NCBI GenBank assembly: GCA_025449115.1
Contig: JAHLKC010000158.1
Span: forward strand, 1-64,000
Length of the DNA: 64,000 nt
Direction: 5' to 3'
Origin: Chytridium lagenaria
Lineage: Eukaryota; Chytridiomycota; Chytridiomycetes; Chytridiales; Chytridiaceae
The position numbers and the translations under genes are program-made. The notes under the pieces were generated by a model, which did not search any database, was not told where the DNA came from, and was given only the letters and a program-made list of their open reading frames with translations. Shown here one piece after another: positions 1 to 10,519 of this stretch. Numbering within the stretch: position 1 is the first letter of the stretch; each line of letters starts with the position of its first letter.

Positions 1-1
1 C

Positions 2-201
2 AACTACCAGATTGAACACCACATGTTCCCATGATTCCGCGTCACCAGTTCCATCGTATTCAACCGCTCGTGGAGTCTCTTTGCAAGAAGCACGGGATTA
101 ATTATCATAAGACGTCGTTCTGGACTGGATTAACGGAGGTTGTGTCGAGGCTTGCGTCGATTGCAAAGACGGCTTCGTCTATTAGACCTAAGGCTGCTTA
201 A
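2..201 (+). CDS. Front-end fatty acid desaturase, C-terminal end (partial)
   Basis: The window opens inside the last part of a membrane front-end desaturase, an ER enzyme of the delta-5/6/8 type that introduces a double bond between an existing one and the carboxyl end. The visible part starts with NYQIEHHMFP, the third histidine box with the glutamine that marks front-end desaturases. It continues MIPRHQFHRIQPLVESLCKK and ends TASSIRPKAA before TAA at 199-201. The two parts are in different frames: after codon 10 (bases 29-31) one base is missing, so the literal frame stops at once. The downstream reading matches the family so well that I treat this as a consensus error. The cytochrome b5 domain and first two His boxes lie outside the window. 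Regiospecificity cannot be told from this piece. Confidence 0.85.
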
Positions 202-670
202 ACACTCTTATTTTTGAACTCGCTGTTATACTGTCATATATTTAATAAAGCTATAATGACTCGAATTTTTTAAAGGCGCGTAAAGTTAGTTGAAACCTTT
301 ATGCTCTTGATGGCGATTGTAACGATGTCATTTATTTCCTATGGATTTTACATAGGTACTCTACAAGGCAGCACGCGTCAAGAAATACTCATGAAACCCG
401 TTGAGTATAGAACGAACAATGATTCAACGTGCACAATTTCTTTTCGAGACTTTACGAAACAGCGAACGATGATAACGAGTAAAGGATTCTAAAGTCTCTT
501 CTGCTCTGTGCGTATCGTCGGATGTGGTGGCATCACGCCGTCATGATTTGTAACAATAGTGACTCATGTGAAAAGAGAGAAGCACAGAAAACTGCGAAAT
601 TTACTCAAAAGGCTTTGAACTTTACATCGTTCCCCATCATCCCAGTGCATCCGTCAAATTTAAGACCCTG
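202..670. other. Intergenic, desaturase 3' end to next gene
   Basis: The first 45 bases hold an AATAAA at 243-248, a likely polyadenylation signal of the desaturase. An open frame of 63 codons at 301-492 has no family resemblance and a codon use unlike the neighbours, and I do not call it a gene. No RNA gene or repeat seen. Confidence 0.5.
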
Positions 671-2653
671 ATGCCTGATTCATACGAGACAGAAGGTTGC
701 GCCGCACCCGTGGATTCCAAGATCGTCGGTTATGGTTCGCAAACTGAACCTGATGCAGCAAAAAACTCAACTCAAGTGAGCGACCCTTCCCTACTCAAAA
801 AGCCGTGCTCTTTCCCTAACTAACCCTGGATTTACTCCAACCCCCCAGACCGAAGCCGCGCACCTCCAACGTCTCAAGGACATTCGCGAACGCCTCTTCA
901 ACCTTCGAAAAGCCACAGGATCCGGAACAAAGCGAGAGAGCAAGGAGACTGCATTTTTATGGAAAGAGGTGTCGGGGCTTGTGAGACTAATCACGGAAGG
1001 TCGAGCGAAAAAGGTGGAAGAGGATGAGGAAGTGGAGTATTCGGAGATGGATCAGATTTTGGAGGATATCATTCCAATGTTCTTTCAGGTGGGTTTGCAT
1101 TTTTATTTAAGAGGAGTTGGGGGTTGTTGGTTTTGACGGAAGTTATTTCTTTCTAGTATTGGTCGTCGAATGGGAGATGCTCGGAGCAATATGTATCCTG
1201 GTGAAGTTCACTCCCTTTGTTTTTAAAAATCATTTTAAAATCGTTTTGGAATAGTATATGTGAAGCTTGCGAAAATGAAGCATACGCTGGATCACCTTAA
1301 TGAGTCAGGGCTCTACACAGAAACGTTGTCGCGGATATCGAGACCAAATATAAAGACCTTAAAGACAAGGTTCAGCATTTTCTCGCTTTCTAAGGAAGGT
1401 AAAGAAAGAGGCAACAAGTCCAGTCTTGCCCTCTACAATCCAAGATGTACGCTGCCGGTGAGGACACAGCCATGTTCTTTTTGCGGATTATTAATTTACT
1501 CAGAGGAAGCGCTATCCATCATCAAAGAGTCCCTCTCCACCATTTCCCCCGCCCTCCTCCCCGTCCACACCCGCCTCAACGAAATCAAACACGAGCTTCA
1601 ATCCCTCCTCCGTCGCAACTCCTCTCACGCCTTTTCTCTTGCCGAAGTCCAAATGCTTCAAGACGAGCTTCGTGAAATCGATTCCGTGCGGATCGATGGA
1701 TCGTATCTGGGTATGGACGGAAGCGTGTTACCTGGGCAAGGGCGGTGATAGCGTTGATTGAGTCGGCTTATGATGATGTACATGAGTTATTGTCGATGAG
1801 GGAGGCGATTGATGGGGATAATCCTTTGAGAGGGGTGTATGAAAAGTTGATTAGGATAAAGGGGACTTTGGAGAAGATTCAGATTGTACATCGGTGGACG
1901 TTGAAGCCAGAGGATTGGTCAAGTTGCAGATGGAGTTGGGGCCATCGATAATTTAAGAGTTGACGGGAAGTTTTTGGTGAGTTTGTTTTTATAATTGGTG
2001 TCAAGTGAAGCTTTTTTTCTGATCTTTTATTGCAATGTAGGATGAGAAGGGTCAATGCCCCGAAGGTCAAGCCGTTCTACACTTTCTTCTTCACAAAGTA
2101 AGCAGCGTACTGTTGCCTATACTTCAAATACTTATTAACATATAATAGTGCTATAGACTTGTTTATAAGCTCCAAACATCATCCGAAGAAACCGTCGCCG
2201 ATAGTCTTATCCCTGTCCGAAACCAACTCATGACCCTCAAGAAATGTCTTCAAGAGCTCCAACGCTGGAAAATCAACTCTCGCCACGTGAACTCACTGTC
2301 TATCAAATGCGATTAGCCTCGACGACAACATGGTACGCTCTCTTTCTCCTTACTTCACTTTGCCTTTTTTTTTTCTTTTTCGCTAAATAATATCATTACA
2401 GCGCGTTGATGGTAAATACCTCGACTCTGACGGAACTGTACCCGAGGGCCAAGGTATCCTCCACGCCCTCCTAAACGAATGCTATGAGATTTTGCGGGCA
2501 CTTCAACATGCGGCTCAGGAGTTGGAGGACGAGGATGATTTTGATTATGGGGATGACGATGATTTTGAAGAGGAGGAGGTGGAGGATGAAGAGATTGAGT
2601 GTGCGTTCCCGGTCCACGAATTAGAGGTCGGGCTGGCGGCGACACAGTTGTAG
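671..2653 (+). CDS. DUF2408-type fungal protein
   Basis: Multi-exon gene, start MPDSYETEGC at 671, stop TAG at 2651-2653. Introns with GT-AG ends are visible after codon KNSTQ (about 777-848), after DIIPMFFQ (about 1088-1156), after GKFL (about 1979-2040), after FLLHK (about 2098-2155) and after DDNM (about 2338-2400). The protein is alpha-helical and repeats a pattern of a long helix followed by RVDGKYLDSDGTVPEGQ or a variant (SVRIDGSYLGMDGSVLPGQ, LRVDGKFL). This repeated pattern is what I associate with the fungal DUF2408 family, whose function I do not know. The C-terminus is very acidic. Single-base losses near 1742, 1917 and 2328 break the frame; restoring them joins the repeats. Assignment rests on the repeat pattern from memory, so a distant helical family is possible. 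Confidence 0.6.
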
Positions 2654-2937
2654 AACTTTAAGTTTTGGTCTTTTTGGGGAACTATACGTATTGTTATTCT
2701 GATGTTGAAAATGGCTTATTTGGCTGGCGCTATACATATTGTTATTCTATGCTGAAATATGCTACAATCACATTTTTTTGCTTCTTCCTTTAATCTCATT
2801 TAAAAAAAAGTGAGAAGGATACCCGCACTGCTATACGTGATTAATCTAGAACTTTATTATTTGATACGTATCAGCCCTTCCAAAAGCCATAGAGATAAAT
2901 AATTTGTTTTCTTTTGGAGACCTTCAAAATCCACCCC

Positions 2938-4223
2938 TCACATAGCAACTTTTGCACTCTTTCGCGAAAACCTCCCCACAGTCACAGCCCTTTTTACATT
3001 GAACATGGGTTCCTCCTCCCCAGCCACCTTCATCTCCTCCATTTTCTCCACCTTCCCAAAAAACCCTGTCGAAGCCTTCCTCAACATCGGTTCACTCGGT
3101 CGTCTCCTCAACACCTTCCACGGCGACTCTACCGTTGGTGATATCGGCGTCAACTCACAAGCGGAATCAGCTGTTGACCGCGTTGATTTAGGGGAAGTGG
3201 GGTCGTCGTCGGATAAAGGTGGGGTTTCAGCGTCAGGTTGGCGACGGGAGAGGGAGAGAAAGGGGAAAAGGGAGGGGAGGATGATTTACGGGAGATGGAA
3301 CGACCGAGAGTGGAGGCGCGACGGGTTGGAGGGGAGGGTTCGGGTGTTGCGTAGACGATAGGTTCTTCAGGTGCGTCAAGGCCGGGACGGGAAGCCTTTC
3401 GAGATATCGTGTCCGTCTAAACACAAAACAAGGTTAACTACAACTAATTGATCCAATAGCCTACCCTCATTTGACTCCTTAAACCCCAAACTCCTATCCC
3501 CGCGATCCGTCGCCGCAACGACAAGGGCCTTTCCCAAATAATCCACTTTCCTCATGTTTCTCACTTTCTCCTCATGCGGTCTAAAGATCCCACTCCGTTC
3601 AACCCTAAACGGCCTACACCCTCCCATATCATCCATCATCGCCATCTCCATCCTCCCATGCCGTTCCGCATCGACCCGTTTGCGCATAGCATCGTCAAAG
3701 TCGGATACCGCTGCCTCCCGGTGTCCAAGACGAGAAAAGGCGAGACCGCGGTTAAAGTGGAGCTCACAGGCGTGGAGACGATGGGTGAGACCGAGTTGGG
3801 TGTAGTCAATGATAGGTTTCCACGGAGATGCTGCAAAGGATGAGAGGCGGTCCATGTTATGCTTTACTCACTGTAATGGCGTCGCTGAAATCGGCGAGAG
3901 CTTCTGTGAACATGTTTTCAGTGTAGAAAAAATAGCCGCGTTGAAAGTAGGCGACGGCGAGGTAGGTGTCGCAGGTGATGGCTTGAGACATTGATGAGAT
4001 CTATGACGTCAATAACGGCTGGTACATGAAAAACCTTACAGCTTGTTCGGGCATGTTGAGGTTCCAGAAGGTCATGGACATGTTGAAGTGCATTTTAGAG
4101 ACATCGGCTATGGGCTCGGGGTTGTTAGGTTAAATGTGAGTCAAAGTAAGGTAGTTTTACCTCAAAGATGGACACAGCGGTCTGAAAGTCACCTTCATCG
4201 AAAGCAACACACCACGATGCCAT
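2938..4223 (-). CDS. noxR: NoxR / p67phox-like NADPH oxidase regulator
   Basis: Regulatory subunit of fungal NADPH oxidase: its N-terminal TPR domain binds Rac-GTP and activates Nox. Reading from ATG at 4223: a first TPR piece (WCVAFDEGDFQTAVSIFE), an intron, DVSKMHFNMSMTFWNLNM, an intron, then YLAVAYFQRGYFFYTENM and the family hallmark LRGN followed by IDYTQLGLTHRLHACELHF. The stretch RPHEEKVRNMRKVDYLGKA matches the segment that follows the TPRs in NoxR. One base is missing near 3810, between LRGN and IDYTQ. An intron near 3400-3480 leads into a Ser/Pro/Arg-rich tail ending at TGA 2938-2940. Filamentous NoxR proteins normally carry a C-terminal PB1 domain; none is recognisable here. No Nox catalytic subunit lies in the window. 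Upstream extension of the start is blocked by a stop, so ATG 4223 is the best start unless an exon is missed. Confidence 0.85.
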
Positions 4224-4952
4224 TCCATGATATCATCCTGCCATCCATCCATCAGCACTGCACCTTCCACATACGCCTTCAAACCTTTATTCCCATGATG
4301 CTCTTGATCGTCCGTCCTTTTTTTATTTTGTTGGAAACTGTACAGAAACCGTCAGCGGCTCTTATTTTGCAATTGTCAAGAGGTCCTCCTTTGCTTCTAC
4401 TTTTGGCGGGTCTGGTGGCGGGCGACGTTTTTGACGGACGGAGTTGACTGACGTGTGAGACGCGTCCGACCCCCTGGTTTCCGAGCGGAGTTTGCTGTTA
4501 AAGCGCGTCAGCCAAATTCGCTTTGAGAAAAATTGTCAGATTTGAAAGGTCTGGAACGCTTTGAGGAATGCGAAGTTTGGTCAAAGCCGAATTTACCCTT
4601 CGTTGACTCTTGAGGAGTCAAGATCTTTTCTGTACTCTAGATGGATTGATGATGAAGTGATAACCTCACGTCAAGACGCGATGCGTCGAAGTGCCATTGA
4701 AAAACTGTAATCACTTTGTCGCATGACGTTATAGACGCGTTCATAATTTACATCCTCGCGCGTATTGCTGCATATGCATCATACATACTCAACGTTGTAG
4801 AGATTATATATTTTCATTCCCACGTATCCTTCCATTTCCAAACCTTTACAAACACAGCCTTCCTTCCTCAACAGTAGATCATACAAGTCACTCGAAAAAT
4901 ATATTGTGTACATGCAGAAGGAAAACCAAAACAGTGCGTCCTGACCCAACTC
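4224..4952. promoter_or_regulatory. Intergenic between NoxR start and Rvs167 end
   Basis: This 730-bp gap holds the NoxR promoter side and the 3' flank of Rvs167. It has ACGCGT at about 4448 and 4734, the core of the fungal MluI cell-cycle box, which may be chance. No gene seen; the open frame covering 4224-4447 is an extension of antisense sequence. Confidence 0.35.
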
Positions 4953-6373
4953 TCACAAAAGCGTCACATAGTTCGCAGGGAACGATCCCGTCCTCCCATT
5001 CAACTTCCCCGTCCACCAGTCATTCGGATCATCCGACTTTTCCAATACCTCAATCTTATCGTCCCTCCTGAACGACAAATCCCCTTCCGCCTGTGCCTCA
5101 TAATCATACAGCGCAACCACAAACTCCTTCCTCGTTAACGACAACAATGGCGGTGCGCTACCTGTCGATGAAGACGCCATGGCGCTCAAAGGGTTTGGAT
5201 AGGAAACAGGAGTATGTGGAGCGCTGCTTTGATGAATGGATCCAAAGGTGTTTTGAGTGCTGGGTTTGCGAGTTGCGTTGTATTCGGGGGCGGTAACTCT
5301 CCGTCTGGTGAATTATCTGCGGATGCCGTGTAATAGCCTTGATCGATTTCAAGGGAATTCCTAATCTTGTTGCGAACCACCAACTTCAAATCCGCAAGCA
5401 GAGCTGCCTGTGCATCAATGTGCTTCAAGAATTCCTCAGAGGGTGGAGTGGCCTTTCCAGAACTTTGTCGGAAGAAAGGGTTGCTCATCAACTCTCGACT
5501 CCCATCAGCGAGTGTTCTAAATACTCTCAATTGATACCAATACAGAGTCAAAAAGCAAGGATCCATGAAGGGTGCCTTCAACGCCAGCAACACCGGTATC
5601 TGCTGTTTCAACAGATTATTGATTGCGTTGTATTCTCGTGATGCCTGATCCAGGTTAGCCTCATATTTCCCCAACGTCCGTTCATCCGTCCCTGTGCGAT
5701 CTGGTTTTTCACGCATCTTTTTGACACTGTCACGGTGTCGGTCGTAGTCGAGAAGTTTGTGGGACCGTTTGAGGGTAAAGCGTTTGACTCGCTCAATCAT
5801 GGCCATGAGTTCTGAGGTGGGAAGAACTAGGCGACGCTCTATAACGTCGAGGTCGGGGAGTAGGGATTCGCGGGCTTTAAGGGTTATCCTTGCGTAGTCT
5901 TCGGCGGCGCGAAGGGATTCCGGTGGAGTTTCTTTGTCAAGCTGTTAGGACATATGAGGGTCAGTAAACTGTACATGTCACCAAAGGAATGAATATTTAA
6001 GGGTAGAATAAGTCATTGATAGGGCATAGTCTATCGCTAGAAGGTTGCTCACCGATCTGTTACTCCGCCCAAGCGACGTTTCCGACGCCCCGCCCTCAGA
6101 AGTCGACGTCCTCCGTGACCCCATCTTCCCAATCGGCTGATACACCTCCTGCAGGGTCGCCGCAAACGAAGCCTGATGGGCTAAAAGACAAGACAAGGCG
6201 TCCTTGAACTTTTTAGCATCCTCGTGAAGTTTCCTGGCTTCTCCTTCAAAAGCCTTGAACCTTTCTTCGAGTTCAGTGAACTCGGGATCGATGGTTTCGT
6301 CCGAGTAGCCGGCTTTGGACATCACCATCTGAGGAAGACGGGCGACGGCCTTTTGGAAGCCTTTCCAGGACAT
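4953..6373 (-). CDS. RVS167: Amphiphysin-like BAR-SH3 protein Rvs167
   Basis: Membrane-curving scission factor of endocytosis, acting at cortical actin patches with its partner Rvs161. It starts MSWKGFQKAVARLPQ, the amphipathic N-terminus of the family, at ATG 6373. The BAR domain runs over roughly residues 5-280 (ELEERFKAFEGEARKLHEDA; VKRFTLKRSHKLLDYDRHRD; DPCFLTLYWYQL). An intron of about 108 nt (5942-6052, GTGAGC to AACAG) interrupts after GRSNRS. A Ser/Pro linker follows, and a C-terminal SH3 domain (ALYDYEAQAEGDLSFRRDD, WWTGKLNGRTGSFPANYV) ends with TGA at 4953-4955. A single missing base near 5225, in a TTT run, shifts the frame between BAR linker and SH3; the downstream frame restores the expected linker. 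Length is near the family norm of about 480 residues. Confidence 0.95.
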
Positions 6374-7314
6374 GGTGGTGTTCGCACGGGTGGAGGATGG
6401 GGGAGTGGGGGAGCTGTTGAGTTTTTGAGTTGAAGGTGATGGGATCAAAACAACTTGTCAAGAATTTTTGGAAGCCAACATCAACTGTTTGGGTTGTTCG
6501 TCTCAGCAACATCGACTGCTGTGGTCCCAAGTTCCTTCTAATAGTACTGCGGCAGTGAGTATTAGTTGTGAAGTTAAAGTTTTGGAATAGTTTACGATGG
6601 TCATCATATTCATCACCACGAAGTACAACTTGCAGCCAGCTCCTTTTAGTTTTCACCGAAACAACTGCATCAAGGATCATCTTTTTGATAAACAAACGGA
6701 GCATGGTTCAATGCTGTCTCTTTTCGACAGTGTTTATTGTTCCCATCAAACGACTTGAGGATGCTCGGACGCTTATGAATAACAATATTGAAATAGGGGC
6801 AAATCTGGACCTCGTCCCCCGTGTCATAGGGCTCTATCGAGTCTCACAGATTAGACATGCTGCCAGTATTTGATCTATATATATTATCAACGAGCTTAAA
6901 AGCATTCCGCATTCACAATCAATATCGCGGTGGATATTTGCCATTTTTCCCATACATCAACGGTGATATAGATGATACATGATATCTGACAGAAAGAAAA
7001 GGTAAAAAGAATAAATCTGGTAAGATATTAGTCTCGTCTATTTTAGACACCGCTATAAGACGTAGAAAAAGGAAACGGTATCCGACGCGCCAGAATAAAA
7101 GAAATTATATAGAAAACCGTGGTAGCAGCGGACTCGCCCACCCAACCTCAGATCGCGTCTAAAAGCATTTAGCTATGGAACCGTATCGCATAGACAAAAT
7201 CCCGAATGAGAGAAACAAACTAATAAAAACACAACGTCCTCACCTAAAATCCAACGTCCTCATACAGTTTGAATTCGTGTTCGTTCCAGACATATCTCAA
7301 AATCGGTCAACCTC
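6374..7314. other. Gene-free stretch
   Basis: Upstream flank of Rvs167 followed by AT-rich sequence. An open frame at 6568-6873 on the plus strand shows no domain or plausible codon use. No RNA gene or repeat recognised. Confidence 0.4.
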
Positions 7315-7500
7315 ATGGCCTCCAAACCTCATCGGATCATGTTCTTAACGGTTTATAATGAGTAGAGCATGGGAGACCTCTGCAAGCAGATCATGCGAAA
7401 TATCCCTCGGGATCCTTGTTGCAGCCCTTGTCTTTGAACCGTCGTAGAGACAAAGCAGCGTCGCCCTCAGCCGTAAGCATACATTCAAGGTAGTCTGAGA
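7315..7500 (-). pseudogene. GH76 relic, part matching exon 4 of the gene at 10.5 kb
   Basis: Read on the minus strand this segment is a decayed copy of the fourth exon of the intact GH76 gene at 10520-12237. The string TGCAACAAGGATCCCGAGGG corresponds to TGCAACAAGGACCCTGAGGG in the gene, and GTTAAGAACATGATCC to GTCAAGAACATGATCC, in the same order and at the same spacing. In translation LCLYDG, then after a frameshift KDKGCNKDPEGY, then RGLP mirror LCLLDG, RDRECNKDPEGF and RGLP of the gene. Stops and frameshifts are beyond what sequencing error explains. Together with the exon-2 relic at 9138-9365 it shows a whole inverted gene copy that decayed. Confidence 0.75.
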
Positions 7501-8292
7501 AGAGCACGCGGTACGATCCATCATGTTAGGTCTAATGTTTGTCGACGTCTGATGCGTAGAGGATCCCTCCCCACCATCCTCGGCATCCTCCATAGAATTT
7601 TCCACATTCGCAGTAGTCTGAACATTTTGCTGCTGTGGCCGACCTATATCAGCAGGAACTCCTGCATCATGATTCATGGCGACCTTGAATTCGGAAAGGA
7701 GGGTGCTGCCAGTGAGTCCTTTGAATTAAGTTGAGGGTTTGAAGTTGACGGCTTCGGAATTTGCAGTTGAGAGGATATAGGTTAAAGTAGTATTCTCGAT
7801 AACGGGGGAATACGTCGACTTTTTATACCCGTGACTTTCGAGACGAACAAAGGAAGTGGTGGCCTTGTCAGGGCTGTGTGATGATCTTGCGATCAACACA
7901 GTCGATCGAATGCAATGGGTTAGGATTGCCGCGTTGTGGCTCCTATTTTTTGAGGAGTCGGTCAATCCTGAATCAAGAAATAGAAGCGCAACTGAGGTCG
8001 CTCTGTCAGTACTTTGCTTTCCAGTCTTCTTCACGTGTCATTGTGAGGGTTCTGTTTAAAAACATCAGCCGACTATATCATACAACTCTTTCAAACTTAA
8101 GCCCAACTCCAACGACATCCCTTCCTCTTGCAAGTCATCACTCGATCTCAAGAAAGCAACAGCGCTACATACAGCCTTATCTAATCAACCCATCGCTCTC
8201 AGAAGAACATTAGTAGTACTTACCCATCTCAACACCGAAGCGTTTTCTTATCAAAAACAGTCGACTCTCTAGTATTTAGTACCAACTCCACA
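7501..8292. other. Non-coding stretch inside the decayed GH76 interval
   Basis: Open frames on both strands here (for example 7726-8034 minus and 7878-8213 plus) overlap one another and show no domain. This is probably eroded sequence between two GH76 relic exons plus the promoter of the small gene at 8293. Confidence 0.35.
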
Positions 8293-8682
8293 ATGACTTC
8301 CACTACCCGCTTTTACCACCCACCACCGTCAACCTTTCTGCGATCCGAACTTCCTGGCTCGTTGAGCCTCGCGAAACCCCCGCCTCCGTAGAATTCCGTC
8401 GTCGATCTCTCAAAACCTCAAACATGAAGCCCACCTACGTCTCCTACAAGAACGCTGGGCCAACTGGTTTCGTAAGCTACAACTTTCTTTCTTCAGTCAT
8501 CTCATGAGAATCTTTAGGGCGAGCAGTTTACTTCTACACCAGCTGCTTTTGGCAAAAAGTTGACCTATGCGGCCGCAGTTACATCCCACGCGAAGTTGCC
8601 GATGCTTATGAAAAAGGTTACGGATTCTGGTGTTGCGGGACAGCTGTCGATGCCTACATTGAAGCTTGTTAGGAGCAAGTGA
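8293..8682 (+). CDS. Small hypothetical protein
   Basis: A two-exon reading of about 114 residues: MTSTTRFYH, then after one missing base near 8322 a clean frame LSAIRTSWLVEPRETPASV to KNAGPTGF. A 46-nt intron follows (GTAAGC at 8472 to TTTAG at 8517), and exon 2 reads GEQFTSTPAAFGKKLTYAAA and ends LSMPTLKLVRSK at TGA 8680-8682. The frame continues across the intron without a break, which supports a real gene. The protein is basic (many Lys and Arg), lacks a signal peptide or membrane segment, and I do not recognise a family. It sits between the two relic exons of an inverted GH76 copy. A conserved protein of unknown role is the most that can be said. Confidence 0.45.
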
Positions 8683-9137
8683 GGACTCTAAACGACAATA
8701 GAAAAGTGATTAGCTATTTCAACCCTCAATCCCAGATCCCTCCAGCCAAAAGCACATTTTACTTTCCTTTTCCTTTTCCAACATATTTCTCTCATATATA
8801 GACTTTGTTTCCTACCTACTTTTCGTACGTCAAACTATGTTTTCTTTTTCTCTTGATAATTCAACACATTCCATGTATAAATATAATAAAAAGAATAAAT
8901 ATTCCTCTTAAGTCATGCGATATTGTAAAGTCCTCAACATGCTTAAGCCCAGCTCCACCTCACTCAAAAGGCGACAACTGGAACGAAAAAAATCATCGTG
9001 GGGGGAAAGCAAGTTAACAGGAATAGGCCGAGAAAGAATGAAAATGAAAGAAGATGTTTGTAAAATACAAGTCGATTAAGGTCGCAAACAGATTTCGTGA
9101 AAGGCGAAACTGGGGAGTAATATAATTCCCCATATTA
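8683..9137. other. 3' flank, no gene seen
   Basis: Pyrimidine-rich then A-rich sequence with AATAAA-like motifs near 8883-8897. No open frame with support. Confidence 0.35.
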
Positions 9138-9365
9138 CTTCTTATCCTTGCTACTCGTCTGCAGCTGCGTCTCAATCCACTTACTCCCCTCATGCCTCTC
9201 CCCCTGCGTCAACTCCATGAGGTACCTCTGCCAGTACAAACCTGCAGGCTCGTGCTGCAGTGGAAAGCACTTTACCCCATCCTGAATTCTCGTACGGAGG
9301 CTATTCGTAGTAGCCGAGCCGTCTGCTGGCAGGCCTCGCGGCTTCCTACGGTAGCTGGCGGCGCG
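9138..9365 (-). pseudogene. GH76 relic, part matching exon 2 of the gene at 10.5 kb
   Basis: On the minus strand a three-frame reading recovers exon 2 of the neighbouring GH76 gene. EAARPASRRLGYYE, then a stop, then PPYENSGW corresponds to EAALLASRWLGYYYQSPFDN of the gene. In another frame HEPAGLYWQRYLME corresponds to HESGMYWQTYLEY, and GERHEGSKWIETQLQ to GDKQYDQFVSTEMAK. The in-frame TAG and two frame changes mark it as a pseudogene. It is inverted relative to the intact gene and in correct order with the exon-4 relic at 7.3-7.5 kb. Confidence 0.75.
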
Positions 9366-10519
9366 GGTGATGTTAAAGCGCACGTGCTCAAAGAATTGGT
9401 AGAAGAAAGGCCGAGGTGTTAACATCCAGGATTCAGACTGAGTCGAAATATTCAATTGAAAATGACGACGTCGCCAGCAGGGTCGTCGTGATTTCAATGA
9501 AGACTGAATAGCATTCTTGATGTCTTATCGGCCTCCACTAATTGACTACAAATGAAAAAAAATATATGATGAAACGAGTTACGCAAAGCCTTCCAGCTGT
9601 TATGAGGATTCCAAAAATCCTTCCATGTTGCAGGACGGCGAGGCACACGATGAAGCCCTAACCGCAATACGATCTGCACTCGGGTGTGAAAAGTGCTAAT
9701 AGCTCTAACTGGAGTCTGTATTAACTCCCTAACAATTATTCATTTGGTGTGTAATTGGTAAAAACAAAGAACGTCGAGGACCAGCGAGCAATTAAAGTAG
9801 AAAGGTTGACGGCGAGGGGTCCAGATTGCTTATTTAGACGTTGCTTGTTGTCAGTGTTCCAGCCATATCATTTCAGTGAAATGAACTATGAACAAACGTA
9901 TTTATAGAAAAATAACAACAGCTGCGTAAAAAGTATATATTTTAGTAATGACCGTTTAGAAGAGAGGCATAAAATGAGCTTTCTCATTGCTTTTAAAAGC
10001 TGAAAGTCGAAATGAATTCAGCTCTGTCGGCGTGTAATTATGATTGTTAATGTGATATGAACGAACACTGCACTTTTAAAGTCGAATTTTGAAGTCCTGT
10101 TTAAGGCATCGTCTAGATTACTTGTCAAAAATCGTCGCCGAGGTGGAACAATAAACATTGCGTGTGTTAAGTCGTGCTGCCAGTCCTGTAGTATTTCGTC
10201 GTTAGGCATGACCATCCAGCTTCAGCGAAACTATGCAGCAGCACGGTATTCACTCAGTTTCGCGTATAAGGACTACGCGATTGTCTGTGAACGTGAAATG
10301 AATTGGACACGTACCGATATTGTTCAAAATCCATCCTCCAGAGGGAAAGAAATCAGCCTGGCCAGCTTGGAATGCGCCCACAATTTCAAAAAAGCCAAGT
10401 CAAAATGGAAGGTCTTGGCAAAGACACCCTCATTCTGGTATTCATATAAAACGAAAAAAAAAGAGACAATTTAGCATTCCATCCTGCATCATCACCATCA
10501 CCATCACCATCAACGCAGG
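9366..10519. promoter_or_regulatory. Intergenic, upstream of GH76
   Basis: AT-rich sequence with no supported gene; open frames at 9494-9679 (minus) and 10018-10474 lack domains. Just before the GH76 start, at 10487-10511, lies a short (CATCAC)n run in what is probably the 5' leader. Confidence 0.35.

Noticed and set aside
301..492. Open frame of 63 codons after the desaturase
   Set aside because: No family match, no intron or codon support, and it sits in ordinary AT-rich 3' flank.
10487..10511. (CATCAC)n run resembling a His-tag coding sequence
   Set aside because: It lies upstream of the GH76 start in untranslated sequence and is a simple repeat, with no vector sequence around it.
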